DNA from: Paenibacillus algicola | GTDB taxonomy: Bacteria > Bacillota > Bacilli > Paenibacillales > Paenibacillaceae | DNA length: 64,000 nucleotides | Reading direction: 5' to 3' | NCBI RefSeq assembly: GCF_005577435.1 | Contig: NZ_CP040396.1 | Coordinates: 447,501 to 511,500, forward strand | Part shown: positions 26,497 to 34,232 of the stretch, piece after piece | Layout of the letters: each line of letters begins with the position of its first letter | Numbering within the stretch: position 1 is the stretch's first letter | Notes under the pieces: model-generated | The model's input: the letters and a program-made list of their open reading frames with translations, nothing else | What the model was told of the DNA's origin: nothing | The model's database searches: none | Translations under genes and position numbers: made by a program

Positions 26497-26919
26497 ATGT
26501 ACGAGCAAAAGACCCTCCCCAGTGACGAGAATGTTATTGAATTTATAGAGGCTGTAGACCATCCGAAGAAAAAAGAGGATGCCTACCGGCTGTTAGATAT
26601 TTTTGCGGAGACAACCGGGTATCCTCCTGTCATGTGGGGGCCGAGCATCATTGGCTTCGGTTCTTACCATTACAAGTATGCAACCGGCCACGAAGGAGAT
26701 GCGCCCCTGGTGGGCTTCTCTCCGCGCAAGGCGAAGATCAGTCTGTACCTGTCCGCCTGTGACCCGGAACGAGAGGCGCTGCTGGAGCAGCTCGGCAAGC
26801 ATACCACCGGCAAATCCTGTGTATATGTAAACAAGCTGGCAGACATTGACGAGTCTGTTCTGATCAAGCTGATCCAGCATTCTGTAGCGTATTTGCAGGA
26901 GATGTATTCGGAGGCGTAA
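26497..26919 (+). CDS. DUF1801 / YdhG-like domain protein
   Basis: A 140-residue cytosolic protein of the DUF1801 family (alpha/beta fold also seen in YdhG-like and iron-chaperone-like proteins). Family features are VIEFIEAVDHPKKKEDAYRL, PPVMWGPSIIGFGSYHYKY and a C-terminal helix VLIKLIQHSVAYLQ. Function is not established for the family. ATG 26497 has AGAGGAG at proper distance; GTG 26491 would be too close to it. It stands alone and ends at a strong bidirectional terminator. Confidence 0.88.
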   Translation: MYEQKTLPSDENVIEFIEAVDHPKKKEDAYRLLDIFAETTGYPPVMWGPSIIGFGSYHYKYATGHEGDAPLVGFSPRKAKISLYLSACDPEREALLEQLGKHTTGKSCVYVNKLADIDESVLIKLIQHSVAYLQEMYSEA

Positions 26920-26991
26920 TTGTGGTGTCGTTTATCAAGAGGCTTCGCCACGCATTTGAGACTACTTGTCAAATGACTTTTCGCGCGCAGA

Positions 26992-27036
26992 ACAAGAGCA
27001 GGCTATCTGCATCGATAGCCTGCTCTTGTTCTTGAT
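26992..27036. terminator. Bidirectional intrinsic terminator
   Basis: A 15-bp perfect stem (ACAAGAGCAGGCTAT with its complement at 27015-27029) and an 8-base loop, T-rich on the right side. It separates the DUF1801 gene from the convergent lipoprotein gene. Confidence 0.8.
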
Positions 27037-27059
27037 TTCGCTCCATTAATACTCCAAGG

Positions 27060-27506
27060 CTATTCCCCTTCTCCGAAGTTGCCCAGCTCACTCAAGGCGC
27101 CTTCGATCTGCCCCAGGGTATCGGCCATTTTGGTGTTCTCAAAATTCGTCACGCCGTTCTCGAGCTGAGTGGAGTACTCGTCAATTTGGCCGCTAAGTGT
27201 GTCGTTATAGCTTGTGAGCTGGTCATGAAAATCCTGTGCAAAAGCGGGAGCCTCAAGGCCGTTAAACTCCGAGATGCTCTGCTTCATGTCCCCAAGCCGC
27301 TCCTTCAGCTGCTGCAAAATCTCACTGTTGTTCGCAGCCTCCTCTGCCAGCTGTGGAACCTGGTTGGCAAACGCCACCGTTTCATTCACGAACCGGGTCG
27401 CCTCATCACTGTAATCCAAAGATTGATCTACATCTTCCAAAAGAGAACAACCGGACAAAACCAAAAGGATCAGCACGATGCCCGGAATGCGCCATATTGC
27501 TTTCAT
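27060..27506 (-). CDS. DUF6376-like lipoprotein
   Basis: A small exported lipoprotein of 148 residues: signal peptide with lipobox VLSGC (Cys about residue 20), then an almost wholly helical, Glu/Gln-rich domain with heptad-like spacing (LAEEAANNSEILQQLKERLG). Bacillus and Paenibacillus encode similar small lipoproteins (DUF6376). No enzyme motif is present and the role is unknown. It starts at ATG 27506 after GGGAGGTAGC. It stands alone between two terminators. Confidence 0.85.
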   Translation of the reverse strand: MKAIWRIPGIVLILLVLSGCSLLEDVDQSLDYSDEATRFVNETVAFANQVPQLAEEAANNSEILQQLKERLGDMKQSISEFNGLEAPAFAQDFHDQLTSYNDTLSGQIDEYSTQLENGVTNFENTKMADTLGQIEGALSELGNFGEGE

Positions 27507-27632
27507 AAGAGCTACCTCCCGCAGGATGTGATTTTGCTAAGTCATTACCCCGTCACAGGGTCTGTTGAAATTGACATATCTGAATTGGTAAAATAACGTC
27601 AACGAATATGAATACCACGGGGAGAGAGAGTC

Positions 27633-28097
27633 ATGTCTCATTCAATCAAGCTTCCAGAGCAGCTGTGCCGCCTGCTGGATGGAGAGAACCTGGAGGAGAA
27701 ACAGGGCGAAGGCATCCAGCTGCTCACGCAGTGCGAGGACGGCTGGCCGCATTGTGCAATGATCGGTGCCGGGGAGATGATCGCCCTGCAGGAGGACGTG
27801 CTGCGGCTGGCACTTTGGCCGGGAACGATGACGACCGGGAATGTGATACGGACGGGTAAAGCGACGATCGTACTGGTTCACGGGGCAAGAATTTATTACA
27901 TCCGCCTCGTCCTTGTGCATCTGGCGACGCTGGCTTCCGCCCGGCATCCGCGAGAGCGCTTCGAGGCCAGGATGGAGGCCATCCGGGAGGACACGGCTCC
28001 TTACGCCGATATTGTATGTGGCGTAACCTACCGGCTTAAGCAGCCGGAGGAGGTGCTGGCCCGCTGGAGAGAAACGCTGGAGGAGCTAAGGCAATGA
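27633..28097 (+). CDS. Pyridoxamine-phosphate-oxidase-like (split-barrel) protein
   Basis: A 154-residue FMN-binding split-barrel protein related to pyridoxamine 5'-phosphate oxidases. Recognisable strands are GWPHCAMIGAGEMIAL, LRLALWPGTMTTGNVIRTGK and ATIVLVHGARIYYIRL, and a C-terminal helical pair VLARWRETLEELRQ. It is too short for true PdxH and lacks its C-terminal signature, so biosynthetic activity is unlikely. Single gene, followed at once by a strong terminator. Confidence 0.75.
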   Translation: MSHSIKLPEQLCRLLDGENLEEKQGEGIQLLTQCEDGWPHCAMIGAGEMIALQEDVLRLALWPGTMTTGNVIRTGKATIVLVHGARIYYIRLVLVHLATLASARHPRERFEARMEAIREDTAPYADIVCGVTYRLKQPEEVLARWRETLEELRQ

Positions 28098-28104
28098 GGG
28101 GAGG

Positions 28105-28127
28105 GGCGGCGTCCGCCGCCTTTTTTT
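28105..28127 (+). terminator. Intrinsic terminator
   Basis: A GGCGGC/GCCGCC stem with loop GTCC, followed by seven T, 8 bp after the split-barrel gene. Confidence 0.88.
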
Positions 28128-28202
28128 AGAAGAACAAGTTATATTTCAGGCAATATTTGCATAAGATAAGTTTATAAATTGCTCACGAAATTATGCTTCA
28201 CC

Positions 28203-28231
28203 TTGCCAACACACGTCAGGTGTGATAATAT
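28203..28231 (+). promoter_or_regulatory. Sigma-A promoter of the cold-shock gene, long leader
   Basis: TTGCCA, 17 bases, TAATAT. Transcription should start near 28238, giving a leader of about 130 nt before the cold-shock gene. A long leader is usual for cspA-type mRNAs, where it acts as a thermosensor. Confidence 0.7.
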
Positions 28232-28369
28232 AGGTATCACTAGAGCGACCTGAAATTACACATTGTAGAGGGTTGTTATATGATGAATAACCTTGTACAA
28301 TATGTGAATTTTTTTATTCGTTAACGAAGTAAAAAAGGTCATGTAAATCTTTAAAGGAGGTACACTACT

Positions 28370-28570
28370 ATGCAAACAGGAACTGTTAAATGGTTTAATG
28401 CAGAGAAAGGCTTCGGCTTTATCGAAGTTGAAGGCGGTAACGATGTATTCGTTCACTTCAGCGCGATTCAAGGCGACGGCTTCAAAACGTTGGACGAAGG
28501 TCAACGCGTAGAATTCAACATCGTTGAAGGAAACCGCGGACCACAAGCTGAAAACGTGGTAAAGCTGTAA
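28370..28570 (+). CDS. CspA-family cold-shock protein
   Basis: A 66-residue single OB-fold RNA chaperone. Both RNA-binding motifs are intact: RNP1 KGFGFIEV (about residues 13-20) and RNP2 VFVHFSAI (about 27-34). Length and sequence match the Bacillus CspB/C/D group. It melts mRNA secondary structure at low temperature. It starts at ATG 28370 after AAAGGAGG and has a long leader and its own terminator. The next gene, a YdjO-like protein also linked to cold, follows 120 bp on. Confidence 0.97.
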   Translation: MQTGTVKWFNAEKGFGFIEVEGGNDVFVHFSAIQGDGFKTLDEGQRVEFNIVEGNRGPQAENVVKL

Positions 28571-28584
28571 TAATGTAACAACGC

Positions 28585-28621
28585 CTGCCCTTAATGTGTG
28601 ACATTAAGGGCAGCTTTGTTT
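28585..28621 (+). terminator. Intrinsic terminator of the cold-shock gene
   Basis: A perfect 13-bp stem, CTGCCCTTAATGT with its complement, loop GTG, followed by CTTTGTTTT. Confidence 0.85.
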
Positions 28622-28691
28622 TCAGGTTCTGGTGAGCTGTATTACCAGGATTAAAGCCAATATTCGCAAGACGGGACAAGGAGGCGTACTC

Positions 28692-28928
28692 ATGTATTCG
28701 CGCAAGAATGCGATGGAAGCTGTGCCGGAGGAAATGACCGAGGTGTGGTCCTGTACTAAGGATGATTGCAAGGGATGGATCCGGGATGACTTTGCTTTTG
28801 CAACAGAGCCGGTATGTCAGCTCTGCCAGTCTCCGATGGAGAAGGAAAGCAGGATGCTGCCCTTACTCGTCAATACGAATAAGAAGCAAAAATCACTTGG
28901 CAAAGGGATTCTGATTGATCGGAAATAG
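28692..28928 (+). CDS. ydjO: YdjO-like zinc-ribbon cold-inducible protein
   Basis: A 78-residue protein resembling B. subtilis YdjO, a cold-induced protein of unknown action. A zinc ribbon is formed by C21-x4-C26 and C42-x2-C45 in the frame W-S-C-x4-C-K-G-W-x-R ... C-x-L-C-x-x-P-M. The tail is basic (NKKQKSLGKG), fitting a nucleic-acid role. ATG 28692 is chosen because AAGGAGGCG lies 6 bases before it and the family begins there; the frame is open upstream without a site. The same ribbon occurs at the C-terminus of the helicase at 37066. Confidence 0.85.
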   Translation: MYSRKNAMEAVPEEMTEVWSCTKDDCKGWIRDDFAFATEPVCQLCQSPMEKESRMLPLLVNTNKKQKSLGKGILIDRK

Positions 28929-28952
28929 CGGCTAGGGCCACGAAAGCGGCGC

Positions 28953-28973
28953 AGATACGGTCGGTATCTTTTC
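28953..28973 (+). terminator. Weak intrinsic terminator
   Basis: AGATAC pairs with GTATCT across a five-base loop and is followed by TTT, 24 bp after the YdjO-like gene. Confidence 0.45.
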
Positions 28974-29121
28974 GAAAATGTACGACTCCCGCATCGTCTG
29001 ACGAACGCAAGACCGTTACAAAATAGACGGCAGCGGTTAGTTATTACATGATCCCCTATTTTAGGGGTTATGTATAAAAACATGCGGAAAATCGCATAAA
29101 TTCCAAAGGAGGAACCGTATT

Positions 29122-29298
29122 TTGAATACGCAAAATGAGGTGCTGAAACGCAACATCGACAACATGATTCTGCAGGACAACCAGGAAGGCCTGAATGGGC
29201 AGGAGAAGTTTATCATGCAGAAGCTGATGCGGGAGAAGTATCAGATGGAGCATGAGAGTAAGCTGGAAAACAGTGAGAACGAAAACGACGACAAGTAG
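29122..29298 (+). CDS. Small hydrophilic protein, 58 residues
   Basis: A short gene with TTG start and a textbook site AAAGGAGG at 29106-29113, 8 bases upstream. It encodes 58 residues rich in Asn, Gln, Glu and Lys: an early DNMILQDNQEGLNGQEKFIM, then a helix MQKLMREKYQMEHESKLENS and an acidic tail ENENDDK. No membrane segment or Cys. I do not recognise a family. The strong site, dense stop-free composition and a terminator 50 bp downstream support a real gene. A small CCCCTA/TAGGGG hairpin lies upstream at 29053-29067. Confidence 0.7.
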   Translation: MNTQNEVLKRNIDNMILQDNQEGLNGQEKFIMQKLMREKYQMEHESKLENSENENDDK

Positions 29299-29348
29299 GC
29301 TTGGCTAAAGCGGGCCCGCTTCGGGTGCGTAATGACTGTTTCATATAA

Positions 29349-29394
29349 AAGGCGTGAGCCGGAGACGGAGGTCTGCGGTTCGCGCCTTTTTTTG
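29349..29394 (+). terminator. Intrinsic terminator
   Basis: AAGGCGTGAGCC pairs imperfectly with GGTTCGCGCCTT and is followed by a run of T. It ends the 58-residue gene. Confidence 0.8.
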
Positions 29395-29439
29395 ATGCAG
29401 CAATCCTGGAACGGCAGCATAACCTGATCTTTCCTGAAT

Positions 29440-29482
29440 TGTGAACTATATCACAGTTTAGATGGGAGAATTTAGGTATACT
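29440..29482 (+). promoter_or_regulatory. Class II Fnr/Crp-type activator site and promoter
   Basis: A perfect TGTGA-N6-TCACA palindrome (TGTGAACTATATCACA, 29440-29455) precedes an extended -10 (TATACT, 29477-29482). With transcription starting near 29489, the palindrome is centred at -41.5, the exact class II activation position. No good -35 exists, as expected for an activator-dependent promoter. The site type fits Bacillus Fnr. Confidence 0.75.
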
Positions 29483-29543
29483 GTGACTAGGAGTCAGTCG
29501 TTGAGAATCAGATAATGGGAATGAAGCTAAAGGATGTGGCACC

Positions 29544-30332
29544 ATGGAAACTCAATCACTTTATGAAGTGGAGAAGCTGGCCCTCAAGAAAATGAGGCTG
29601 TTTCAGCAAAGTCCGCTTCGTTATTTGGCGCGCTCGGCGTTAGCCAGTATGTTTATCGGCTTCGGGGTCATTGTGGCCTTCCGAACAGGCAGTTATTTTT
29701 ACGCGGTGGACTCTCCGGCCATGTACCCTATGGCTGCGCTGACGTTTGGGGCCGCTATTATTCTCATCGCCTTCGGGGGAGGGGATCTGTTTACAGGAAA
29801 TGCATTCTATTACACCTACGGTGCGCTGCGGCGAAAGCTCCGCTGGGTCGATACCATCAAGCTGTGGGTGGCCAGCTACTTCGGCAATATTGTCGGAGCG
29901 GCCGTATTTGCACTGCTGATCTATCTCACAGGATTATTTCATGCTCCTGAGGTGAATGGATTTCTGCTGTCTGTTGTCGATAAAAAGATGCATGCGCCGT
30001 GGACAGAGCTCTTTTTCCGGGGAATCCTGTGTAACTGGCTTGTCTGCCTGGCCTTTTTCATCCCGATGGGGATGAAGTCTGACGGGCCCAAGCTGTTTGC
30101 GATGATGCTGTTCGTATTCTGCTTCTTCATCTCCGGCTATGAGCACAGCATCGCAAATATGTGTACCTTCGCCATTGCGCTTGTCGTGGATCATCCGGAC
30201 ACCATCTCGCTCTCTGGAGCCGTCTACAATCTGGTGCCGGTGACGCTCGGGAACCTGATTGGCGGCAGTGTATTTATGGCCTTTATGTACCACTATGTGA
30301 ACAAGCCGGATCTGGATCAGAATCAGGACTAG
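29544..30332 (+). CDS. Formate/nitrite transporter family channel
   Basis: A 262-residue membrane channel of the FNT family, six membrane helices, passing formate or nitrite. The first FNT signature is seen as AFGGGDLFTGN (about residues 75-85); ARSALASMFIGFGVIV gives helix 1, and the second broken helix contains NWLVCLAFFIPMG. The basic N-terminal helix of about 28 residues is usual. An Fnr-type promoter upstream suggests anaerobic induction, which favours a role in formate export or nitrite uptake. Substrate cannot be decided from sequence alone. Confidence 0.92.
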   Translation: METQSLYEVEKLALKKMRLFQQSPLRYLARSALASMFIGFGVIVAFRTGSYFYAVDSPAMYPMAALTFGAAIILIAFGGGDLFTGNAFYYTYGALRRKLRWVDTIKLWVASYFGNIVGAAVFALLIYLTGLFHAPEVNGFLLSVVDKKMHAPWTELFFRGILCNWLVCLAFFIPMGMKSDGPKLFAMMLFVFCFFISGYEHSIANMCTFAIALVVDHPDTISLSGAVYNLVPVTLGNLIGGSVFMAFMYHYVNKPDLDQNQD

Positions 30333-30349
30333 GCGCGTTAACGAGGGAG

Positions 30350-30374
30350 CGGCCTGCGGTGCAGGCCGTCTTTA
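30350..30374 (+). terminator. Intrinsic terminator of the FNT gene
   Basis: CGGCCTGC pairs with GCAGGCCG, loop GGT, then TCTTT, 17 bp after the stop. Confidence 0.75.
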
Positions 30375-30382
30375 AATTGTCC

Positions 30383-30430
30383 TGCAAAAAAAACCGGATG
30401 CCGCGCATTCAAGCCGCGAGGCATCCGGTT
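30383..30430 (-). terminator. Intrinsic terminator of the Fur-box small gene
   Basis: On the minus strand a 10-bp stem (AACCGGATGC) is followed by eight T. It lies 25 bp after the stop of the 48-residue gene. Confidence 0.82.
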
Positions 30431-30454
30431 CTGATCTACCACATCTATATCCAA

Positions 30455-30601
30455 TTAAGCCGGGGTTACAGGCTTCAGATTCATTTCCATCTTGCGTGCA
30501 ATTTCCTTCTGCCACTTCAGATCACCGAGCTGAATGGCTAGATTCAACAGATCCAGGTAATCATCTACCTGCAGGTTCGTACGCCGAGGGTGCTCTTTCA
30601 T
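30455..30601 (-). CDS. 48-residue protein under a Fur-type operator
   Basis: A short gene: ATG at 30601, AAGGAGA upstream, TAA at 30455, then a strong terminator. The product starts MKEHPRRTNLQVDDYLDLLN and continues as amphipathic helix (LAIQLGDLKWQKEIARKMEM). It is overall basic and soluble. I do not recognise the family. Its promoter carries a perfect Fur box, so it should be induced by iron starvation, like the small Fbp proteins that act with the FsrA small RNA in B. subtilis. That comparison rests on regulation and size, not on sequence similarity. Confidence 0.72.
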   Translation of the reverse strand: MKEHPRRTNLQVDDYLDLLNLAIQLGDLKWQKEIARKMEMNLKPVTPA

Positions 30602-30678
30602 AGGGGATCCGGTTCTCCTTTATGTTTGGAATTCATACCGGTCAGCGTGGAGGCTTTTGATGCTCACTGACTCGGTAA

Positions 30679-30736
30679 TGATAATCATTATCAGGTATGT
30701 TTATCTTTATTATAAAGGGTTCCGGGGTAATTGCAA
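30679..30736 (-). promoter_or_regulatory. Sigma-A promoter with perfect Fur box
   Basis: On the minus strand TTGCAA (30731-30736), 16 bases, TATAAT (30709-30714). The Fur box TGATAATCATTATCA (30679-30693, perfect 7-1-7) then covers about +9 to +23, where bound Fur would block transcription of the 48-residue gene. Confidence 0.82.
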
Positions 30737-30834
30737 GGGCTTTTCTGCAAATTTTGGCGACAACATCTTGATCAGACAAGCTTTTGTCTTCGTATGTGTC
30801 CTTATCCGGCTCCCCTATGAGGAGCGCTCTTTAT

Positions 30835-30862
30835 TTGATACAATAGAAGCTAATTGTATAAC
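30835..30862 (+). promoter_or_regulatory. Nitroreductase promoter with internal inverted repeat
   Basis: TTGATA, 16 bases, TATAAC. Within it ATACAAT (30838-30844) and ATTGTAT (30853-30859) form an inverted repeat with an 8-base spacer. This is the right size and place for a redox or electrophile-sensing repressor. Confidence 0.6.
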
Positions 30863-30883
30863 GATTTTCGAGGAGGCTAACGT

Positions 30884-31477
30884 ATGAATATTCATGAAGC
30901 GATCCGAACTCGCCGCAGTATCGGCAAGGTGCAGGATACACCGATTTCGCAGGACAAGATCGAGCAGATTCTGGAGGCAGGAACCTGGGCCCCGACGCAT
31001 AGACATACAGAGCCTTGGCGGTTCTTCGTCATGACCGGCGGTGGACGTGACCTGCTGGGCCATGTCATGGCTGACATTTCCGAAGCCAGTGCTCAAGACA
31101 AAAGTGAAGAGGAGCTGGCTGCAGCCCGTGATGCAGCGATCGGCCGAGCCTACCGGGCTCCACTGGTGATTGGTGTTGCTGTCGCGCCAGCCGATGATCC
31201 TAAAGTGATTGAGCTGGAGGAATACGGGGCTGCGTTCGCTGCGATTCAGAACATGCTGCTCGAAATCCATGGCCTGGGTCTTGGCGCGGTATGGAGAACC
31301 GGTGATTTCTGCTACAAGCCACAGGTGAATGAAGTCTTTGGCTTAGGAGAACAGGATAAAATGCTCGGCTTCCTTTACGTCGGAGAGCCGGACATGACGC
31401 CGAAGGAAGGCCGCCGCGAGAGCGCTGCATCCAAGACGACCTTTATTGACCAGTCAACACGCCGTCTGGAGTCCTAA
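30884..31477 (+). CDS. Nitroreductase-family flavoprotein
   Basis: A 197-residue FMN-dependent NAD(P)H reductase. Family motifs are the N-terminal IRTRRSIGKVQ, WAPTHRHTEPWRFFVM around the flavin phosphate, AAFAAIQNMLLEIHGLGLGA and DKMLGFLYVGEP. Likely reduces nitro compounds or quinones as a dimer. It starts at ATG 30884 after AGGAGG, and its promoter contains an inverted repeat likely bound by a stress repressor. Monocistronic. Confidence 0.93.
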   Translation: MNIHEAIRTRRSIGKVQDTPISQDKIEQILEAGTWAPTHRHTEPWRFFVMTGGGRDLLGHVMADISEASAQDKSEEELAAARDAAIGRAYRAPLVIGVAVAPADDPKVIELEEYGAAFAAIQNMLLEIHGLGLGAVWRTGDFCYKPQVNEVFGLGEQDKMLGFLYVGEPDMTPKEGRRESAASKTTFIDQSTRRLES

Positions 31478-31545
31478 TCGTTCCTTCCTAATGGGTCTTA
31501 ATCGATCATAACCCTGCCCAAAAGCCTACCAAATTACTGAAAATG

Positions 31546-31555
31546 TTGGTATAAT
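31546..31555 (+). promoter_or_regulatory. Extended -10 promoter
   Basis: TTGGTATAAT is an extended -10 element. No strong -35 is seen. It lies about 70 bp before the small membrane-protein gene at 31626. Confidence 0.5.
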
Positions 31556-31625
31556 AGACCTATATTTGTCGAAATAAGGCCAGTCCCCGGCTAAACGACA
31601 TGAACGTACATAGGAGGCTATTGTA

Positions 31626-31991
31626 GTGAATTTTCAGAAATGGGATATAGGCGGTAAACTGATCTTTATTGCAGCCTGTGCAGCATTTGTATCTTTATTT
31701 TTTGACTGGGTGGATATCGGGTTCGCTTCCCAGAACGGGTTCGGGCAGGGCGCCGTGTTTTTCTTTCTGTTGTTTTTGTATCCGCTGATCGTGGTGATCC
31801 GCGAGCAGCGCCTGAACAAGCTGCTGGGGTATATACTTGCAGCTGCAGGTGTTATTTTCAGCATCATTTATATTTCTTCAAAGTCTGTAGATTTCCTGGG
31901 CAGCAGTGTGAATGCTGCCGGCAGCGGACCGTATGTATTTATCGTGGCCTGCATCCTGCTGGCCGTAGGTATATTTAAGCGCGTAAGATAA
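31626..31991 (+). CDS. Small four-helix membrane protein
   Basis: A 121-residue membrane protein with four hydrophobic segments: LIFIAACAAFVSLFF, GAVFFFLLFLYPLIVVI, LLGYILAAAGVIFSIIYIS and PYVFIVACILLAVGIF, with a short basic end. It starts at GTG 31626 after AGGAGG. I recognise no family or catalytic motif. The topology (both ends inside, a Trp-Asp pair after helix 1) is compatible with a small accessory or stress membrane protein. It is alone, with its own terminator. Confidence 0.8.
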   Translation: MNFQKWDIGGKLIFIAACAAFVSLFFDWVDIGFASQNGFGQGAVFFFLLFLYPLIVVIREQRLNKLLGYILAAAGVIFSIIYISSKSVDFLGSSVNAAGSGPYVFIVACILLAVGIFKRVR

Positions 31992-32030
31992 GACCGGCAA
32001 TCAAGGGGACGCTTGTGCCGGCAAGAAGAG

Positions 32031-32077
32031 CCGGATTTTCTGCTATTATTCGCAGAAAATCCGGTTTTTATTTTTTT
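32031..32077 (+). terminator. Strong intrinsic terminator
   Basis: A 13-bp perfect stem CCGGATTTTCTGC with its complement, an 8-base loop, then TTTTTATTTTTTT. Confidence 0.92.
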
Positions 32078-32138
32078 GAACCGATTGGATGACTGAACCG
32101 TACTAAGTAAGGAAAAATTTGCTGAGGAGGTTGTTAGG

Positions 32139-34232
32139 TTGAAGAAGAAATGGCTGTGGCTGCTATCATTATCGGTTACACTCACACTCAATCCGCTCCT
32201 GTCGCCAGGCGCGATGGCGGCTGAAGATCAGAAGCAGGTCTCGCAGACGGAGGTCGCCTCGAAGCTGGAGACTCTGGCATCTCAGAAAGCGTCGCTGCTG
32301 ACAGAGCAGTACGGTGTAACAAGTGTACAGTATGCACTCCTGGATGGAGAGGAGCTGGTGTTATCGGGGGTCAGCGGCATCCATGATGCAGAAGGCCAGA
32401 TTCCGTTGACGCCGCAAACGATGTACGGGATCGGCTCGACGAGCAAAATGTTTACCGCCGCGTCCGTTATGAAGCTGGTGGAGCAGGGCAAGCTTCAGCT
32501 GGACACTCCGCTTATCCAGTATATGCCGGATTTCACGATGAAGGATGAGCGGTATAAGCAGATCACGCCGCGTATGCTGCTTAATCATTCCTCCGGCCTG
32601 CAGGGGTCCACGCTGGCTAACGCTTTTTTGTTTGAGGATCATGATACGGCTGCGCATGACAGCCTGTTGAGCAACCTTTCGAAGCAGACATTGAAGGCAC
32701 AGCCTGGGGCCTATTCGGTTTACAGCAATGACAGCTTTACGCTGGCGGAGCTTTTGGTTGAACGCGTTAGCGGTCAATCCTTTACGGCCTTTATTCATCA
32801 GCATTTTACGGAGCCCCTGAAGCTGGAGCATACGAAGACTCCTCAGGATCAGCTAGAGGACACTGCACGGGCAGGCATCTTTTACCCCGGCTTTGATGTC
32901 CAGCTTCCGGATGCAGTCGTCAATGCGATTGGCACCGGCGGGATTTACTCCACAGCGGAGGATTTGGTGAAATTCTCCAAGGTGTTTACAGGAGGGGCGG
33001 AATCGGTCTTGTCCTTCTCTTCTGCCAAGATCATGGCACAGGAGGAGTACAAGAAAGGGATCTGGCCGAAGGATGCCGATAATTCTGTCGATTATGGACT
33101 GGGGTGGGATAGTGTACGGCTGTTCCCGTTCGAGAATTATGGTATTCAGGCATTAGCCAAAGGCGGCGATGCGGTTGTGTACCACGCTTCTCTCATCGTT
33201 CTTCCGGAGCATGATATGGCAGCGGCCGTCTTGTCCTCTGGCGGCAGCAGCGCGCTGAACCAGATCATGGCGAGCGAGCTATTGCTCCAGCAGCTGAAAG
33301 CGAAGGGGGAGATTCAAGCCATCCAGCCGGAGAAATCCTTCGGCAAGCCGGTGGCTGCACCGATGCCGAAAGAGGTTATGGATGTTGCCGGCCGCTATGT
33401 CTCCACGAATCAGGTGCTTCAGGCAACGGTGAAGGAAGAGGGACGTCTGATTCTGACTATGCCCATTATGCCGGAGCTTCCCGCACAGGAGTATGTGTAC
33501 ACGAAGGATGGCAGCTTTTTGAATGATGAGGGCACGGTGAAGATTACGTTCGTAACGGAAAGTAACGGCCGCACGTACATCTGGGTTCAGGAATATGCAT
33601 CCGCACCGGGACTGGGGCAGATGGCAACATCACTATACTCAGGCGAAAAGCTCCAAAGCCACAAGCTGGATGAAGCTTCGGCTGCCGCGTGGGAGCAGCG
33701 GGAAGGATTGAAATATTATCCGCTGAACGAGAAGTACAGCTCCATGGCTTACTTTTTGCAGGAGCCTTCCATAGCCATTGTGCGGGACCCCAGCATGAAG
33801 GGTTATCTGCTCGACAAGAAGATTACGGGTCCGAACACTGCGCGAAGTCAGCATGAGGTGCCGGGCGTGGGCAGCCGGGATACGATGGATTTCAGCTTCT
33901 ACAAGCAGCAAGGCAAAGAATATCTGGAAGCAGCCGGAACCTTGTTCGTGAGCGGAGACAGCATCAAGGGGCTGTATGCCGGCAAGCGGTCGAAGGTGAC
34001 GATCGGTAATGACGGCTATGCCCGCTGGTTTACAATTCCGGCTGCGGCGGCCGGTAAGGCGATGAAGGTGGCTCTTCCGCTTCATAGCGCATTCGCCGTT
34101 TATGACGGGCAAGGGGCATGTCTGTATTATTCCATCATCTCCGGTAACCAGGCGGTGAAGCTGCCAGAGAACGGCTCTATCGTATTCCTGGGTGCTGCCG
34201 GGTCTGCCTTCGATGTGACCTTGAGCCCGTAG
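32139..34232 (+). CDS. Secreted class C beta-lactamase-like serine hydrolase
   Basis: A 697-residue exported protein: signal peptide (WLWLLSLSVTLTLNPLLS, cleavage likely after AMA), a beta-lactamase/penicillin-binding-like domain (about residues 45-385) and a long C-terminal beta-rich part of about 300 residues. Active-site motifs are STSK (SxxK with the nucleophile Ser), YSN (YxN) and KGGD in the place of KTG/HTG. Relatives act as D-amino-acid peptidases or esterases rather than antibiotic resistance enzymes. It starts at TTG 32139 after GAGGAGG. The C-terminal half is more variable and its fold is not obvious to me. Confidence 0.88.
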   Translation: MKKKWLWLLSLSVTLTLNPLLSPGAMAAEDQKQVSQTEVASKLETLASQKASLLTEQYGVTSVQYALLDGEELVLSGVSGIHDAEGQIPLTPQTMYGIGSTSKMFTAASVMKLVEQGKLQLDTPLIQYMPDFTMKDERYKQITPRMLLNHSSGLQGSTLANAFLFEDHDTAAHDSLLSNLSKQTLKAQPGAYSVYSNDSFTLAELLVERVSGQSFTAFIHQHFTEPLKLEHTKTPQDQLEDTARAGIFYPGFDVQLPDAVVNAIGTGGIYSTAEDLVKFSKVFTGGAESVLSFSSAKIMAQEEYKKGIWPKDADNSVDYGLGWDSVRLFPFENYGIQALAKGGDAVVYHASLIVLPEHDMAAAVLSSGGSSALNQIMASELLLQQLKAKGEIQAIQPEKSFGKPVAAPMPKEVMDVAGRYVSTNQVLQATVKEEGRLILTMPIMPELPAQEYVYTKDGSFLNDEGTVKITFVTESNGRTYIWVQEYASAPGLGQMATSLYSGEKLQSHKLDEASAAAWEQREGLKYYPLNEKYSSMAYFLQEPSIAIVRDPSMKGYLLDKKITGPNTARSQHEVPGVGSRDTMDFSFYKQQGKEYLEAAGTLFVSGDSIKGLYAGKRSKVTIGNDGYARWFTIPAAAAGKAMKVALPLHSAFAVYDGQGACLYYSIISGNQAVKLPENGSIVFLGAAGSAFDVTLSP

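Noticed and set aside
32139..34232. Antibiotic-resistance beta-lactamase
   Set aside because: KGGD replaces KTG and the protein has a long extra C-terminal part; better described as a beta-lactamase-like peptidase or esterase.
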